Shown here piece after piece: positions 50,717 through 58,784 of a stretch of 64,000 bases of DNA. A program made the translations under genes and the position numbers. The notes under the pieces were generated by a model that was given only the letters and a program-made list of their open reading frames with translations, was not told the origin of the DNA and searched no databases. Position 1 is the first letter of the stretch; each line of letters begins with the position of its first letter. Where the stretch lies: contig JAVBLC010000001.1 of assembly GCA_031553805.1 (NCBI GenBank), forward strand, positions 186,001-250,000, read 5' to 3'. This DNA comes from JAITVB01 sp031553805 (GTDB lineage Bacteria; Bacteroidota; Bacteroidia; Bacteroidales; Rikenellaceae).

Positions 50717-51304
50717 CTATGCCGTAAGGTGCTCGAGCAGTACCTTGGCACCGATCAGGATCAGGACGATCCCGCCGATCAATTCGGCACGTGGACCCAG
50801 CTTGCTGCTGGCCGTGTGGCCGATAAATACCCCGATGAGCGAGGCGGCGAAAGTGACGGCCGCCATAATGACAGCCCCGACAAGCATATTGGTGGTCTGC
50901 GTCGCGTGCGGCACCAGTGCCAGCGTGACCAGCCCCAGGGCGACCCCTGTGATCACGGCGTCGATGCTCGTCGCAATCCCCAGTAGGCAGTTGCGGCGGA
51001 AGCAGAACGGATTGACGGGATTTTCCTCTTTTTTGAACGAACTGCGGATCATATTCACCCCGATCAGTGCCAACAGCCCGAAAGCGATCCAATGGTCAAA
51101 GGCGTTGATCAGGCTGCTGATGCCCCGTCCCCCGGCCCATCCGGCGAGCAGCATCACGGCCTGAAACAGGCCCAGGATAAGCGCGAAGCGGAAAAAGATG
51201 CGGTGGCGGGTAGTGGTGTCGGTGTTCATTCCGGCCGACAGCGACACGGCAAACGAATCGAAGCAAAGCCCTAAGGCCAGCAAAATAAAAGTAAGCAGGT
51301 TCAT
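50717..51304 (-). CDS. mntP: Manganese efflux pump MntP
   Basis: The 195-residue inner-membrane protein has six helices in two homologous halves. The paired motifs are ALGLCFDSFAVSLSAG (Asp16) and GIATSIDAVITGVALG, both typical for MntP. ATG 51304 starts helix 1 directly; the upstream frame to 51592 reads through repeats. No yybP-ykoY Mn riboswitch was recognised. A consensus promoter lies at 51331-51361, facing away from the next gene. Confidence 0.93.
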   Translation of the reverse strand: MNLLTFILLALGLCFDSFAVSLSAGMNTDTTTRHRIFFRFALILGLFQAVMLLAGWAGGRGISSLINAFDHWIAFGLLALIGVNMIRSSFKKEENPVNPFCFRRNCLLGIATSIDAVITGVALGLVTLALVPHATQTTNMLVGAVIMAAVTFAASLIGVFIGHTASSKLGPRAELIGGIVLILIGAKVLLEHLTA

Positions 51305-51330
51305 CCGTGGGGGAGGGTAAAAAGTTTCCA

Positions 51331-51361
51331 CAAAGGTAATTTTTTTGGTATATTTGTCCAA
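51331..51361 (-). promoter_or_regulatory. Promoter of mntP
   Basis: On the - strand TTG (51361-51359), 20 bases, then TACCTTTG (51338-51331). It overlaps a + strand TATATTTG box (51349-51356) of opposite direction. Confidence 0.72.
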
Positions 51362-51500
51362 GGCAAAGTGAGAATCCGGAATACCGGGAAACACATTGTC
51401 CGAAGCGAAGTGTGAATTCTGAATACAGAGAGAACACTTTGTTCGAAGCAAAGTAAAATTTCCGGGTGCCGGGCGGCACCCGGGCGGCACTGGGATTACT
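51349..51500 (+). repeat. Three ~40-bp imperfect repeats containing promoter-like boxes
   Basis: Three related segments begin near 51349, 51393 and 51430. Each has (A/T)TTG followed by T(C/T)C(G/A)A and G(C)GAAGT or GCAAAGT; the last ends in GTGCCGGGCGGCACC (hairpin). The same sequence type occurs at 59756-59876 before argE. The first copy contains a perfect -7 box TATATTTG on the + strand, so the isomerase gene at 51517 may be transcribed from within the repeat. Confidence 0.55.
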
Positions 51501-51516
51501 AAAAATCTGTAGAAAT

Positions 51517-52389
51517 ATGAAAGATTGCGTAAGAAAAACAGCGATGATCTTATTGGGCTGCCTGGCGGCCGTGACCGTTTCGGCCCAGACACTGCCCCCG
51601 CTTTCGGTCGGGGTGTGTACGGGGCCCAACAACTGGGAAGTGGCCCGCGACCGAGGATGTGCGTTCATCGAGTGCACGGTGCCGGCGGTGCTGATGCCCG
51701 ACAAGGGCGATGCCGAGTTTTCCGCTTCGTTGGCCGCACTTCGTGCGCGGGGGGTGAAGGTGGCGGCGTTCAACATCTTCATCCCGGGGACGATCAAGAC
51801 CACGGGGCCCGAGGCCGATCCCGACGCGGCGCTGGCGTGGGCCGAAACGTCGTTCCGCCGGGCACGCGAGTTGGGTGCGACGGTGATTGTGCTGGGGAGT
51901 GGCGGGAGCCGTTCGCTGGTCGACGGGTTTTCGTATAACAAGGCGTGGAAGCAGTTCCGCAGTCTATTGAAACAGATGGGGCCGCTGGCTCAAAAATATG
52001 GGATTACGGTGGCGCTGGAACACCTCAACCCGACCAAGAGCGGATCGAATTTCATCACGTCGCTCGAGGAGGGGGCACGGATGGTGCGACAGGTGAATCA
52101 TCCGAATATCAGGCTGTTGTGCGACACGTTCCACATGATGATGGTGGGCGAGCCGGCTTCGGAAATTTTGAAAGCGGGAGATCTGATTGCGCATTGCCAT
52201 GTGGCGGGCAACGATGTCCGGCGGGCGCCGGGTGTGGGGGGCAATGACGAGGAGTTGGCGCCTTATTTTGAGGCGTTGCGTCAGATTGGGTACGCGGGAA
52301 TGATTTCGATGGAGTGCTCGTGGGAAAATTTTTCGGAGGAGGTAGCCATCGGCGTTAAAAAGCTAAAAGCAGAATTTCCCGCAAAGTAA
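51517..52389 (+). CDS. Secreted sugar phosphate isomerase/epimerase-like TIM-barrel protein
   Basis: The 290-residue product has a type I signal peptide (ends VSAQ) and an AP-endonuclease-2/xylose-isomerase-like TIM barrel. Metal and substrate motifs are ALEHLNP (Glu), LLCDTFHMMM (Asp/His), AHCHVAGNDVR and ISMECSWENF (Glu). Periplasmic relatives act on keto-sugars or inositol-like substrates; the substrate here is unknown. The last codons GCA AAG TAA coincide with the GCAAAGT terminus of the downstream repeat, so the repeat appears to supply the stop codon. Confidence 0.82.
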   Translation: MKDCVRKTAMILLGCLAAVTVSAQTLPPLSVGVCTGPNNWEVARDRGCAFIECTVPAVLMPDKGDAEFSASLAALRARGVKVAAFNIFIPGTIKTTGPEADPDAALAWAETSFRRARELGATVIVLGSGGSRSLVDGFSYNKAWKQFRSLLKQMGPLAQKYGITVALEHLNPTKSGSNFITSLEEGARMVRQVNHPNIRLLCDTFHMMMVGEPASEILKAGDLIAHCHVAGNDVRRAPGVGGNDEELAPYFEALRQIGYAGMISMECSWENFSEEVAIGVKKLKAEFPAK

Positions 52390-52703
52390 AGTAAGTCTCA
52401 GGAAAGCGCAGCTTTCCCAAAAAATTTTTGCGTCGCTTTTTATAAAAAGCGACAGTCCCCTCACAGGAAAAGAGCGCGGTGGCCACGCTTCTCGGAGATT
52501 TTTATGCCCGATCCTGTTCAGGAACCTGATCCTTCCCAATGCATAAAAATCTCTTGTGCGAGGGCCAAAAACAGTAGCGGCGGAAGCAATTTGCTTCCGC
52601 CGCTTTTTATAAAAAGCGCCGTAACCGAGGTCGCCAAAGGCGGGCGAGCTCAGCGGAGCTAAAAATTTTCGGCGATGCTTTGCATCGCTTGATTACTTTA
52701 CTT
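52381..52703 (+). repeat. Composite palindromic element whose ends overlap the stop codons of both flanking genes
   Basis: Ends are perfect 11-bp inverted AAGTAAAGTAA (52384-52394) and TTACTTTACTT (52693-52703). These include the TAA stops of the isomerase (+) and leuB (-). Modules: GGAAAGCGCAGCTTTCC hairpin (52400-52416); CGCTTTTTATAAAAAGCG twice (52434-52451, 52601-52618); GAGATTTTTATGC / GCATAAAAATCTC (52495-52553); a terminator palindrome; and a GCGATGC / GCATCGC hairpin (52672-52688). There is no coding potential. Confidence 0.82.
52576..52609. terminator. Palindromic terminator inside the repeat
   Basis: 14-bp arms AGCGGCGGAAGCAA / TTGCTTCCGCCGCT around one T, followed by TTTTAT. The core is shared with the terminator at 39301. 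It lies between convergent genes. Confidence 0.75.
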
Positions 52704-53765
52704 CGAGATTTGCGCGGTGATGTAGTCGCCTACCTCGCTTGTCGAATAGGCTTTCGTCCCTTTCTGCGCAATATCTTCCGTCACCACACCGGCTGCCAGC
52801 GCAGCGTCCACCGCCGCCCGCACAGCCTTCCCTTCGGCCTTCATCTCCAGGTGTTCCAGCAACATCGCCGCCGACAGGATCATCGCCATCGGATTGGCGA
52901 TCCCTTTCCCTGCCGCCTGTGGATACGACCCGTGGATCGGCTCGAAAAGCCCCACCTCGGCCCCCACCGAAGCCGACGGCAACATACCCATCGACCCGCT
53001 GATCACACTCGCCTCGTCCGTCAGAATATCCCCGAACAGATTTTCCGTCACCAGCACGTCGAAGCGTGTCGGCCACTGGATAATCTGCATCGCCGCGTTG
53101 TCGACAAACATAAATTCGAGTTTCACGTCGGGATATTGCGGTTCGATCTCCTTGGCAATCTGCCGCCACAGGCGCGAGGTCGCAATTACGTTGGCCTTGT
53201 CGACCACCGTCAGCTGCTTGCGCCGTCCGCGTGCCAGCCCGAAAGCCAGGTGCAGGATGCGTTCCACCTCTTCGCGGGTGTAGACGCACGTGTCGTAAGC
53301 CGTGTTCCCATCCTCGCTCCGTCCCTGCGGACGGCCGAAATACATCCCGCCTGTCAACTCGCGTACGCACACGAAATCAGCGCCTTGTACGATCTCGCGT
53401 TTGATCGGTGAACGGTCTACCAGCGAATCGAACATCACCAGCGGACGAATGTTCGCAAACAACCCCAACGACTTGCGCATCCGCAGCAGGCCCTGCTCCG
53501 GGCGCACCTTGGCCGTCGGGTCGTTGTCATACTTCGGATCGCCGATCGCACCAAACAGCACCGCATCGGACATCTGACAAACCTTATGTGTTTCAGCGGG
53601 ATAAGGGTCGCCTACGGCGTCGATCGCCGAAGCGCCCACCAGCGCGCGGGTGTAGTTGAACTTGTGGCCGAATTTCGCCGCAATGGCATCCATTGCTTTC
53701 AGCGCTTCGGTCATGATCTCGGGGCCGATCCCGTCGCCGGCCAACACGGCTATCTTCTTCTCCAT
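52698..53765 (-). CDS. leuB: 3-isopropylmalate dehydrogenase
   Basis: The 355-residue NAD enzyme carries out the third step of leucine synthesis. Motifs: LAGDGIGPEIM, GAIGDPKYD, LLRMRKSLGLFANIRP (substrate Arg residues), a Lys in VVDKANVIATS, NLFGDILTDEASVISGS with metal Asp residues, and EPIHGSYPQAAGKGIANP. It is the last gene of leuCDB, starting four bases after leuD. Its AAG TAA end lies in the terminus of the neighbouring repeat. Confidence 0.95.
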   Translation of the reverse strand: MEKKIAVLAGDGIGPEIMTEALKAMDAIAAKFGHKFNYTRALVGASAIDAVGDPYPAETHKVCQMSDAVLFGAIGDPKYDNDPTAKVRPEQGLLRMRKSLGLFANIRPLVMFDSLVDRSPIKREIVQGADFVCVRELTGGMYFGRPQGRSEDGNTAYDTCVYTREEVERILHLAFGLARGRRKQLTVVDKANVIATSRLWRQIAKEIEPQYPDVKLEFMFVDNAAMQIIQWPTRFDVLVTENLFGDILTDEASVISGSMGMLPSASVGAEVGLFEPIHGSYPQAAGKGIANPMAMILSAAMLLEHLEMKAEGKAVRAAVDAALAAGVVTEDIAQKGTKAYSTSEVGDYITAQISK

Positions 53766-53769
53766 GGGG

Positions 53770-54366
53770 TTATTTCAGGTTGATGTGTTCAAATGCCTCG
53801 ATGTCGGCGTGGATGCTCACCAGAAAATCTACGTCGTCGTACCCGTTTTCGAGGCACGATTTTTTGTAGTTGTCGATCTCAAACGACTCCGATTCGCCCG
53901 TGGCGAGCAGCGTAATCGTCTGCTTGCCGAGGTCGACTTCGAGTTTCGTCGCCGGATCGGCCGCGATCGCTGCGAAAATCTTTTCGAGGAACTTTTCGGA
54001 CACCTGCACCGGCAACAGCCCGTTGTTCAGTGCGTTATTCTTAAAGATGTCCGCAAAGAAGCTCGACACGACCACTTTGAAACCGCCGTCGTAGATGGCC
54101 CAAGCAGCGTGTTCGCGCGAGGAGCCGCTGCCGAAATTTTTGCCTGCCACCAGGATTTGACCGCTGTAGCGCGGGTCGTTCATCGGAAACGACGCCACCG
54201 GATTGCCCTGGCCGTCATAGCGCCAGTCGCGGAACAGGTTGTCGCCAAAACCTTCGCGGGCCACCGCTTTCAGGAAGCGGGCCGGGATGATCTGGTCGGT
54301 GTCGACGTTTTCCACCTGCAGGGGCACGGCACTAGAAACTAATCTTTCAAATTTAGGAATTGCCAT
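53770..54366 (-). CDS. leuD: 3-isopropylmalate dehydratase, small subunit
   Basis: The 198-residue swivel domain of isopropylmalate isomerase. Motifs: NVDTDQIIPARFLK, GKNFGSGSSREHAAWAI and ALNNGLLPV. It works with LeuC to convert 2- to 3-isopropylmalate. It lies between leuC (29-base gap) and leuB. Confidence 0.95.
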   Translation of the reverse strand: MAIPKFERLVSSAVPLQVENVDTDQIIPARFLKAVAREGFGDNLFRDWRYDGQGNPVASFPMNDPRYSGQILVAGKNFGSGSSREHAAWAIYDGGFKVVVSSFFADIFKNNALNNGLLPVQVSEKFLEKIFAAIAADPATKLEVDLGKQTITLLATGESESFEIDNYKKSCLENGYDDVDFLVSIHADIEAFEHINLK

Positions 54367-54395
54367 ATTTTTTGCTTTTTCTCGTCGGTTAGAAA

Positions 54396-55772
54396 CTAAA
54401 GGTCGAATAATTTCCGGGGATCAGTCACCACCCCAGTCACCGCAGCGGCGGCAGCCACCAGCGGGCCGGCGAGCAGCGTGCGTGCGCCGGGACCCTGGCG
54501 GCCTTCGAAGTTGCGGTTCGAGGTCGACACCGAGTACTTCCCGGCCGGAATCTTGTCAGCGTTCATCGCCAGGCAAGCCGAACAGCCCGGCTGACGGAAC
54601 TCGAAGCCCGCGGCGTTCAGTACATCGACCAATCCCTCTTCATAAGCCTGTTTTTCAACCATTTTGCTGCCGGGGACCAGCCATGCCGTAATGTTGTCGG
54701 CTTTTCTCCGTCCTTTGACCGCGTTGGCAAACTCGCGGAAATCTTCGATGCGGCCATTGGTGCAACTGCCTACGAATATGTAGTCGATGTGTTTTCCCAA
54801 CATCGGCTCGCCCTCTTTGAAACCCATATAAGCCAGGGCCTTCGGATCGCTACCGGCGGGAATCGTGCCAGTGATGCCGATGCCCATGCCCGGATTTGTG
54901 CCGTAGGTGATCATCGGTTCGATGTCGGCGGTGTTAAACGTATATTCGGTATCGAACGTAGCGTCGGCATCCGTGAAAAGGTTTTTCCAGCGGGCGACGG
55001 CTTTGTCCCATTCGGCTCCCTGTGCCACACGGGCGCGGCCTTTCAGGTAAGCGAACGTGGTTTCGTCCGGGGCGATGATGCCGCCGCGGGCGCCGCACTC
55101 GATGCTCATATTACAAACGGTCATGCGGCCTTCCATCGAGAGGCTGCGGATCGCTTCGCCGGCAAATTCGATGAAGTGGCCCGTGCCGCCCGAGGCCGAG
55201 ATCTTCGAGATGATGTGGAGGACTATGTCTTTGGCACCCACGCCCTTGCCGGGCTTCCCGTTGACGGTAATGCGCATCCGTTTGGGTTTGGGCTGGAGGA
55301 TGCACTGCGAGGCGAAGACCATTTCGACTTCCGAGGTACCGATACCGAACGCCACGGCGCCGAATGCCCCGTGGGTCGAGGTGTGGCTGTCGCCGCAGAC
55401 GATGGTCATGCCGGGTTGGGTGAGGCCCATTTCGGGACCGATGATATGCACCACGCCGTGGTTGGGGGTTTCGAGGGCGAAGTATTCGACGCCGAAATCG
55501 GCGCAGTTACGGGCCAGGGTATCGACCTGGTCTTTCGATTCGCCGGCCTCGAGCGGCAGGTGTTGGTCGACGGTGGGGACGTTGTGGTCGGGGGTGGCCG
55601 TAATCTGGTCGGGGCGGTAAATTTTCAGCCCGCGGGCGCGCAGATTGGCGAAGGCGACCGGCGAGGTCACTTCGTGAATATATTGCCGGTCGATGTATAA
55701 TACGCAGCGGCCGCCGTCGAGTTCGCGGATGACGTGTTCGTCCCACACTTTGTCGAATAATGTTTTTCCCAT
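54396..55772 (-). CDS. leuC: 3-isopropylmalate dehydratase, large subunit
   Basis: The 458-residue [4Fe-4S] subunit has VCGDSHTSTHGAFGAVAFGIGTSEVE, VGSCTNGRIEDF (cluster Cys) and GCSACLAMNAD (two cluster Cys). It is separated from leuA by a 534-base gap filled with a repeat element. No clear promoter was seen just upstream, so expression probably depends on read-through or on sequences within the repeat. Confidence 0.95.
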   Translation of the reverse strand: MGKTLFDKVWDEHVIRELDGGRCVLYIDRQYIHEVTSPVAFANLRARGLKIYRPDQITATPDHNVPTVDQHLPLEAGESKDQVDTLARNCADFGVEYFALETPNHGVVHIIGPEMGLTQPGMTIVCGDSHTSTHGAFGAVAFGIGTSEVEMVFASQCILQPKPKRMRITVNGKPGKGVGAKDIVLHIISKISASGGTGHFIEFAGEAIRSLSMEGRMTVCNMSIECGARGGIIAPDETTFAYLKGRARVAQGAEWDKAVARWKNLFTDADATFDTEYTFNTADIEPMITYGTNPGMGIGITGTIPAGSDPKALAYMGFKEGEPMLGKHIDYIFVGSCTNGRIEDFREFANAVKGRRKADNITAWLVPGSKMVEKQAYEEGLVDVLNAAGFEFRQPGCSACLAMNADKIPAGKYSVSTSNRNFEGRQGPGARTLLAGPLVAAAAAVTGVVTDPRKLFDL

Positions 55773-55784
55773 CTTTTTATTATG

Positions 55785-56306
55785 TCTAATCGTTCAAATC
55801 AAACTCCCCCAGGAAAGCGCAGCTTTCCAGAAAAATTTTTGCGGCGCTTTTTATAAAAAGCGCCAGTACCCTCGGCGGAGCCGTTCCCTCCCGCGCGGTG
55901 GGCGGCTTACCCGGAGATTTTTATGCCCGATCCGGTTGGGCAGAGGTAACCCTCCAATGCATAAAAATCTCTTGTGCGGTGGCCCTTACGCCCACGCGCG
56001 GGGCTGCAAGCCCTGCGCAGCGTATCCCCGCACCGGGAGATTCTCCGCTATTCCTAAAGAACTTGTTCTTCGGGTATTTCTATAATCCCACTTTTGTCTT
56101 GATACAAAAGTGGGCAAAAAATCAAGCGCTCAAGGAAATGGCTAAAAAATGTTCCGAAAAGCTACTCCGTCCACAACTCGCCCTGTGGGCTCGAACAGTG
56201 GACTACGCTGCGCTTTTCGCAACATTTTTTTCACGCCATTTCCTTGGAGGCGCATTGCGGGGCCCCGCCCCGCGCCTATCGGCGCTTTGTGAATGCAGAG
56301 AACTTT
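55785..56306 (+). repeat. Longest copy of the composite palindromic element, between leuA and leuC
   Basis: This gap of over 500 bases has no gene. Modules: terminus CGTTCAAATCAAACTC (55791-55806); GGAAAGCGCAGCTTTCC (55812-55828); CGCTTTTTATAAAAAGCG (55845-55862); GAGATTTTTATGC / GCATAAAAATCTC (55914-55971); a GC-rich block; CCCACTTTTGT / ACAAAAGTGGG (56087-56114). Last come 31- and 34-base inverted arms (56131-56161 and 56213-56246) around a nested GTCCAC / GTGGAC hairpin. The part after 56163 is nearly identical to the copy at 58793. Orientation is the same as in all other copies. Confidence 0.82.
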
Positions 56307-57821
56307 TTATCTTTCTTCGAGATTCATCAGCTTGTTGAGCCCGTCGACGAATGCTTCGACTGCCGCCCGAACCACATCGGTATGAGCGGCGAAGCCGTGC
56401 ACCAGGTGGTTCGACTCGAGGTGCTGGATCTGAATATGCACACGGCCTACATCATTGCTCCCTTTGGTCATCGCCTGGATCAGGAACTCGCGGATCATCA
56501 CCTGTTTGCCGACCACCGACTTGATCGCCGTCACTGCCGCATCGACCGGCCCGTTGCCCGTGGCCGACGCCGTAAACTCGGTGCCGTTGATGTCCAAGGT
56601 CACCGCCGCCGTCGGCAACAGCGTACCCGCCAACACCTGCAAACGTTTGATCCGGATCTTGCCCCGGCCCGTACCCGTCGTGTCGCCCGCCAACATCAGC
56701 AGGTCTTCGTCGCGGATGTCTTTTTTCTTATCGGCCAGTTTCAAGAACTCCTCGTAAATCTTGTCGAGGTCGCCGCCTTCGAGCATAAAGCCCAGCAATT
56801 CAAGGCGGTGCTTCAAGGCTGCCCGACCGCTGCGTGCCGTAAGCACGATCGACGATTCGTCGAGCCCAATGTCTTTCGGGTCGATGATCTCGTAATTTTC
56901 GCGGTGTTTCAGCACCCCGTCCTGGTGGATGCCCGACGAGTGGGCAAACGCGTTGCGTCCCACGATCGCCTTGTTGGGTTGCACCGGCATATTCATCAGG
57001 TTCGACACCATGCGGCTTACCTCGGTGATCTTCTGCGTATTGATATTCGTGTCGATCGCCAGGTCCTTGTGGCAGCGCAGGATCATCGCCACCTCTTCGA
57101 GGGAGGTGTTCCCGGCACGTTCGCCGATGCCGTTGATCGTCACCTCGACCTGCCGCGCGCCGTTGATCACACCGGCCATCGTGTTGGCCGTGGCCATCCC
57201 GAGGTCGTTGTGGCAGTGGGTCGAAATAATCGCGTTCTCGATCCCCCGCACATTGTCGCACAGGTATTTTATTTTTGCACCATAATCCGCTGGCAAACAA
57301 TACCCTGTAGTATCCGGAATATTGACCGTCTTGGCCCCGGCCTTGATCACGGCCTCGATCACACGGGCCAGGTATTCGTTGTCGGCACGGCCCGCGTCTT
57401 CGGCGTAAAACTCAACGTCCTCGACAAATTTCAGGGCATATTTCACCGCCGCCACCGCCCGTTCGATGATCTCGTCGGGGTTCGATTTGAGCTTGTGGTG
57501 GATATGGTAGTAGGACACGCCGATGCCGGTGTGGATCCGTTTTTTCTTGGCATAAAGGAGGGCGTCGGCAGCCACTTCGATGTCTTTTTCGACGGCACGG
57601 GTCAGCGCACAGATCGTCGGCCAGGTCACCGCCTTAGAAATTTCGCGCACCGAATTAAAGTCGCCCGGGCTCGAAATCGGGAAACCCGCTTCGATCACGT
57701 CTACCCCCAGGGCTTCCAACGCACGGGCTACCTCAATTTTTTCAATCGTATTCAGCTGGCAACCAGGGACCTGTTCCCCATCGCGCAGTGTGGTGTCAAA
57801 AACAAACAACCGGTCTGACAT
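56307..57821 (-). CDS. leuA: 2-isopropylmalate synthase
   Basis: The 504-residue enzyme condenses 2-oxoisovalerate and acetyl-CoA, the first committed step of leucine synthesis. Motifs: FDTTLRDGEQVPGCQLN (metal Asp), EAGFPISSPGDF, a TIM barrel with STHCHNDLGMATANTMAGV (metal His) and GIGERAGNTSLEEV. A C-terminal regulatory LeuA-dimer domain (about 385-500) binds leucine. A TACTTTTG box (57853-57846, - strand) leaves a leader too short for a leader peptide. Confidence 0.95.
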   Translation of the reverse strand: MSDRLFVFDTTLRDGEQVPGCQLNTIEKIEVARALEALGVDVIEAGFPISSPGDFNSVREISKAVTWPTICALTRAVEKDIEVAADALLYAKKKRIHTGIGVSYYHIHHKLKSNPDEIIERAVAAVKYALKFVEDVEFYAEDAGRADNEYLARVIEAVIKAGAKTVNIPDTTGYCLPADYGAKIKYLCDNVRGIENAIISTHCHNDLGMATANTMAGVINGARQVEVTINGIGERAGNTSLEEVAMILRCHKDLAIDTNINTQKITEVSRMVSNLMNMPVQPNKAIVGRNAFAHSSGIHQDGVLKHRENYEIIDPKDIGLDESSIVLTARSGRAALKHRLELLGFMLEGGDLDKIYEEFLKLADKKKDIRDEDLLMLAGDTTGTGRGKIRIKRLQVLAGTLLPTAAVTLDINGTEFTASATGNGPVDAAVTAIKSVVGKQVMIREFLIQAMTKGSNDVGRVHIQIQHLESNHLVHGFAAHTDVVRAAVEAFVDGLNKLMNLEER

Positions 57822-57845
57822 AACTCTTCTTTATATAAAATTAGA

Positions 57846-57853
57846 CAAAAGTA
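57846..57853 (-). promoter_or_regulatory. -7 promoter element of leuA
   Basis: TACTTTTG on the - strand, 25 bases before the leuA ATG. No well-spaced TTTG was found. Further upstream an 8-bp inverted repeat GTAATCCA / TGGATTAC (about 57891-57914) might be an operator. Confidence 0.5.
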
Positions 57854-58000
57854 TAAAATTTTCACAATGAAGTAAAAATTTCGCACTTCCGGTAATCCAA
57901 TTTTCGATGGATTACGACGCCCAACTTATCTGATTTTTATTTTAAAACGCTGGTTTCCTGAACTATATTTTCCGCAAAATCGGCCGCAAAATCGAAAAAA

Positions 58001-58771
58001 CTATTTTTTGGCGGCGGTGCGGGTGGCCTTCTTTTTCGGGGCCAGGCGCTGGCGCACGACTTCGAATAGCATCACCGCGGCGGCGGCCGACACGTTTAGC
58101 GATTCGATCGTGCCCCGTAGCGGGATCGCCAGCGTGGCGTCGCACATTTTTAGGACTTCTTTCGAGATGCCGGTTTCTTCGCTGCCCATCACCAGCACGG
58201 TGGGTTTTACCAGATCGGTATCGTAAAGGAGCGTGTCGCTCTTTTCGCTGGCGGCGACAACTTGCATCCCTTGTTCCTGAAGGTAGCGGAGCGTGTTGCG
58301 GACGCTGCCCACCCGGCACACGGGGATGCGGTTCAGGGCGCCGGCCGAGGTTTTGATGGCGTCGGCATTGACAGGGGCGCTGTTTTTGAGGGGCATGATC
58401 AGGGCGTGGGCACCGGCACACTCGGCGCTACGGGCGATACCGCCGAAATTGCGGACGTCGGTCACGCCGTCGAAAACGACGATCAGCGGTGTTTCGCCGC
58501 GTTCCTGTACTTCGGCTACGACTTCGGCGATGTCGGCGTATTCGACGGCCGAAGCCTGGGCGACGACCCCCTGATGGTTACCACCCCGAACCAAGCGGTT
58601 TAGTTTTTCGATGGGGACGTCCTGCACCTGGATCTTGCGGGTGCGGCACAATTCGCGAAGGTGCTGGACGCCGATGCCGTCGGCGCCTTTTTTGACCATT
58701 ACTTTGTCGATCTGGCGACCGGCTTCGATGGCTTCGATGACGGGGCGCACCCCAAAGATGATGTTTTCCAT
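58001..58771 (-). CDS. rlmB: TrmH-family rRNA 2'-O-methyltransferase (RlmB-like)
   Basis: The 256-residue SPOUT methyltransferase has an N-terminal substrate-binding domain (about 1-75, FGVRPVIEAIEAG) and the knotted domain with VFDGVTDVRNFGGIARSAECAGAHALI, VLVMGSEETGISKEVL and IPLRGTIESLNVSAAAAVMLFE. These are the three SPOUT motifs for SAM and RNA binding. The usual target is G2251 of 23S rRNA. ATG 58771 matches the family start; ATG 58780 adds three residues. The C-terminal tail is basic (KKKATRTAAKK). Confidence 0.9.
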   Translation of the reverse strand: MENIIFGVRPVIEAIEAGRQIDKVMVKKGADGIGVQHLRELCRTRKIQVQDVPIEKLNRLVRGGNHQGVVAQASAVEYADIAEVVAEVQERGETPLIVVFDGVTDVRNFGGIARSAECAGAHALIMPLKNSAPVNADAIKTSAGALNRIPVCRVGSVRNTLRYLQEQGMQVVAASEKSDTLLYDTDLVKPTVLVMGSEETGISKEVLKMCDATLAIPLRGTIESLNVSAAAAVMLFEVVRQRLAPKKKATRTAAKK

Positions 58772-58784
58772 AATACGCATTTAC

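Noticed and set aside
50706..51092. Arg/Gly-rich open frame overlapping mntP
   Set aside because: Shadow frame of mntP in high-GC sequence without a start signal or conserved features.
51430..51450. GTTCGAA motif as part of a tRNA T-loop (also at 59764)
   Set aside because: No acceptor stem, D-arm or anticodon stem can be formed around either site; it belongs to the repeat core.
51305..51592. Longer MntP with a 96-residue N-terminal extension
   Set aside because: The extension is a translation of the GCAAAGT repeats; MntP helix 1 starts at ATG 51304 and a promoter lies at 51331-51361.
55785..56306. Insertion sequence with a transposase between leuA and leuC
   Set aside because: The stretch has no frame of useful length with transposase motifs; it is made of hairpin modules only.
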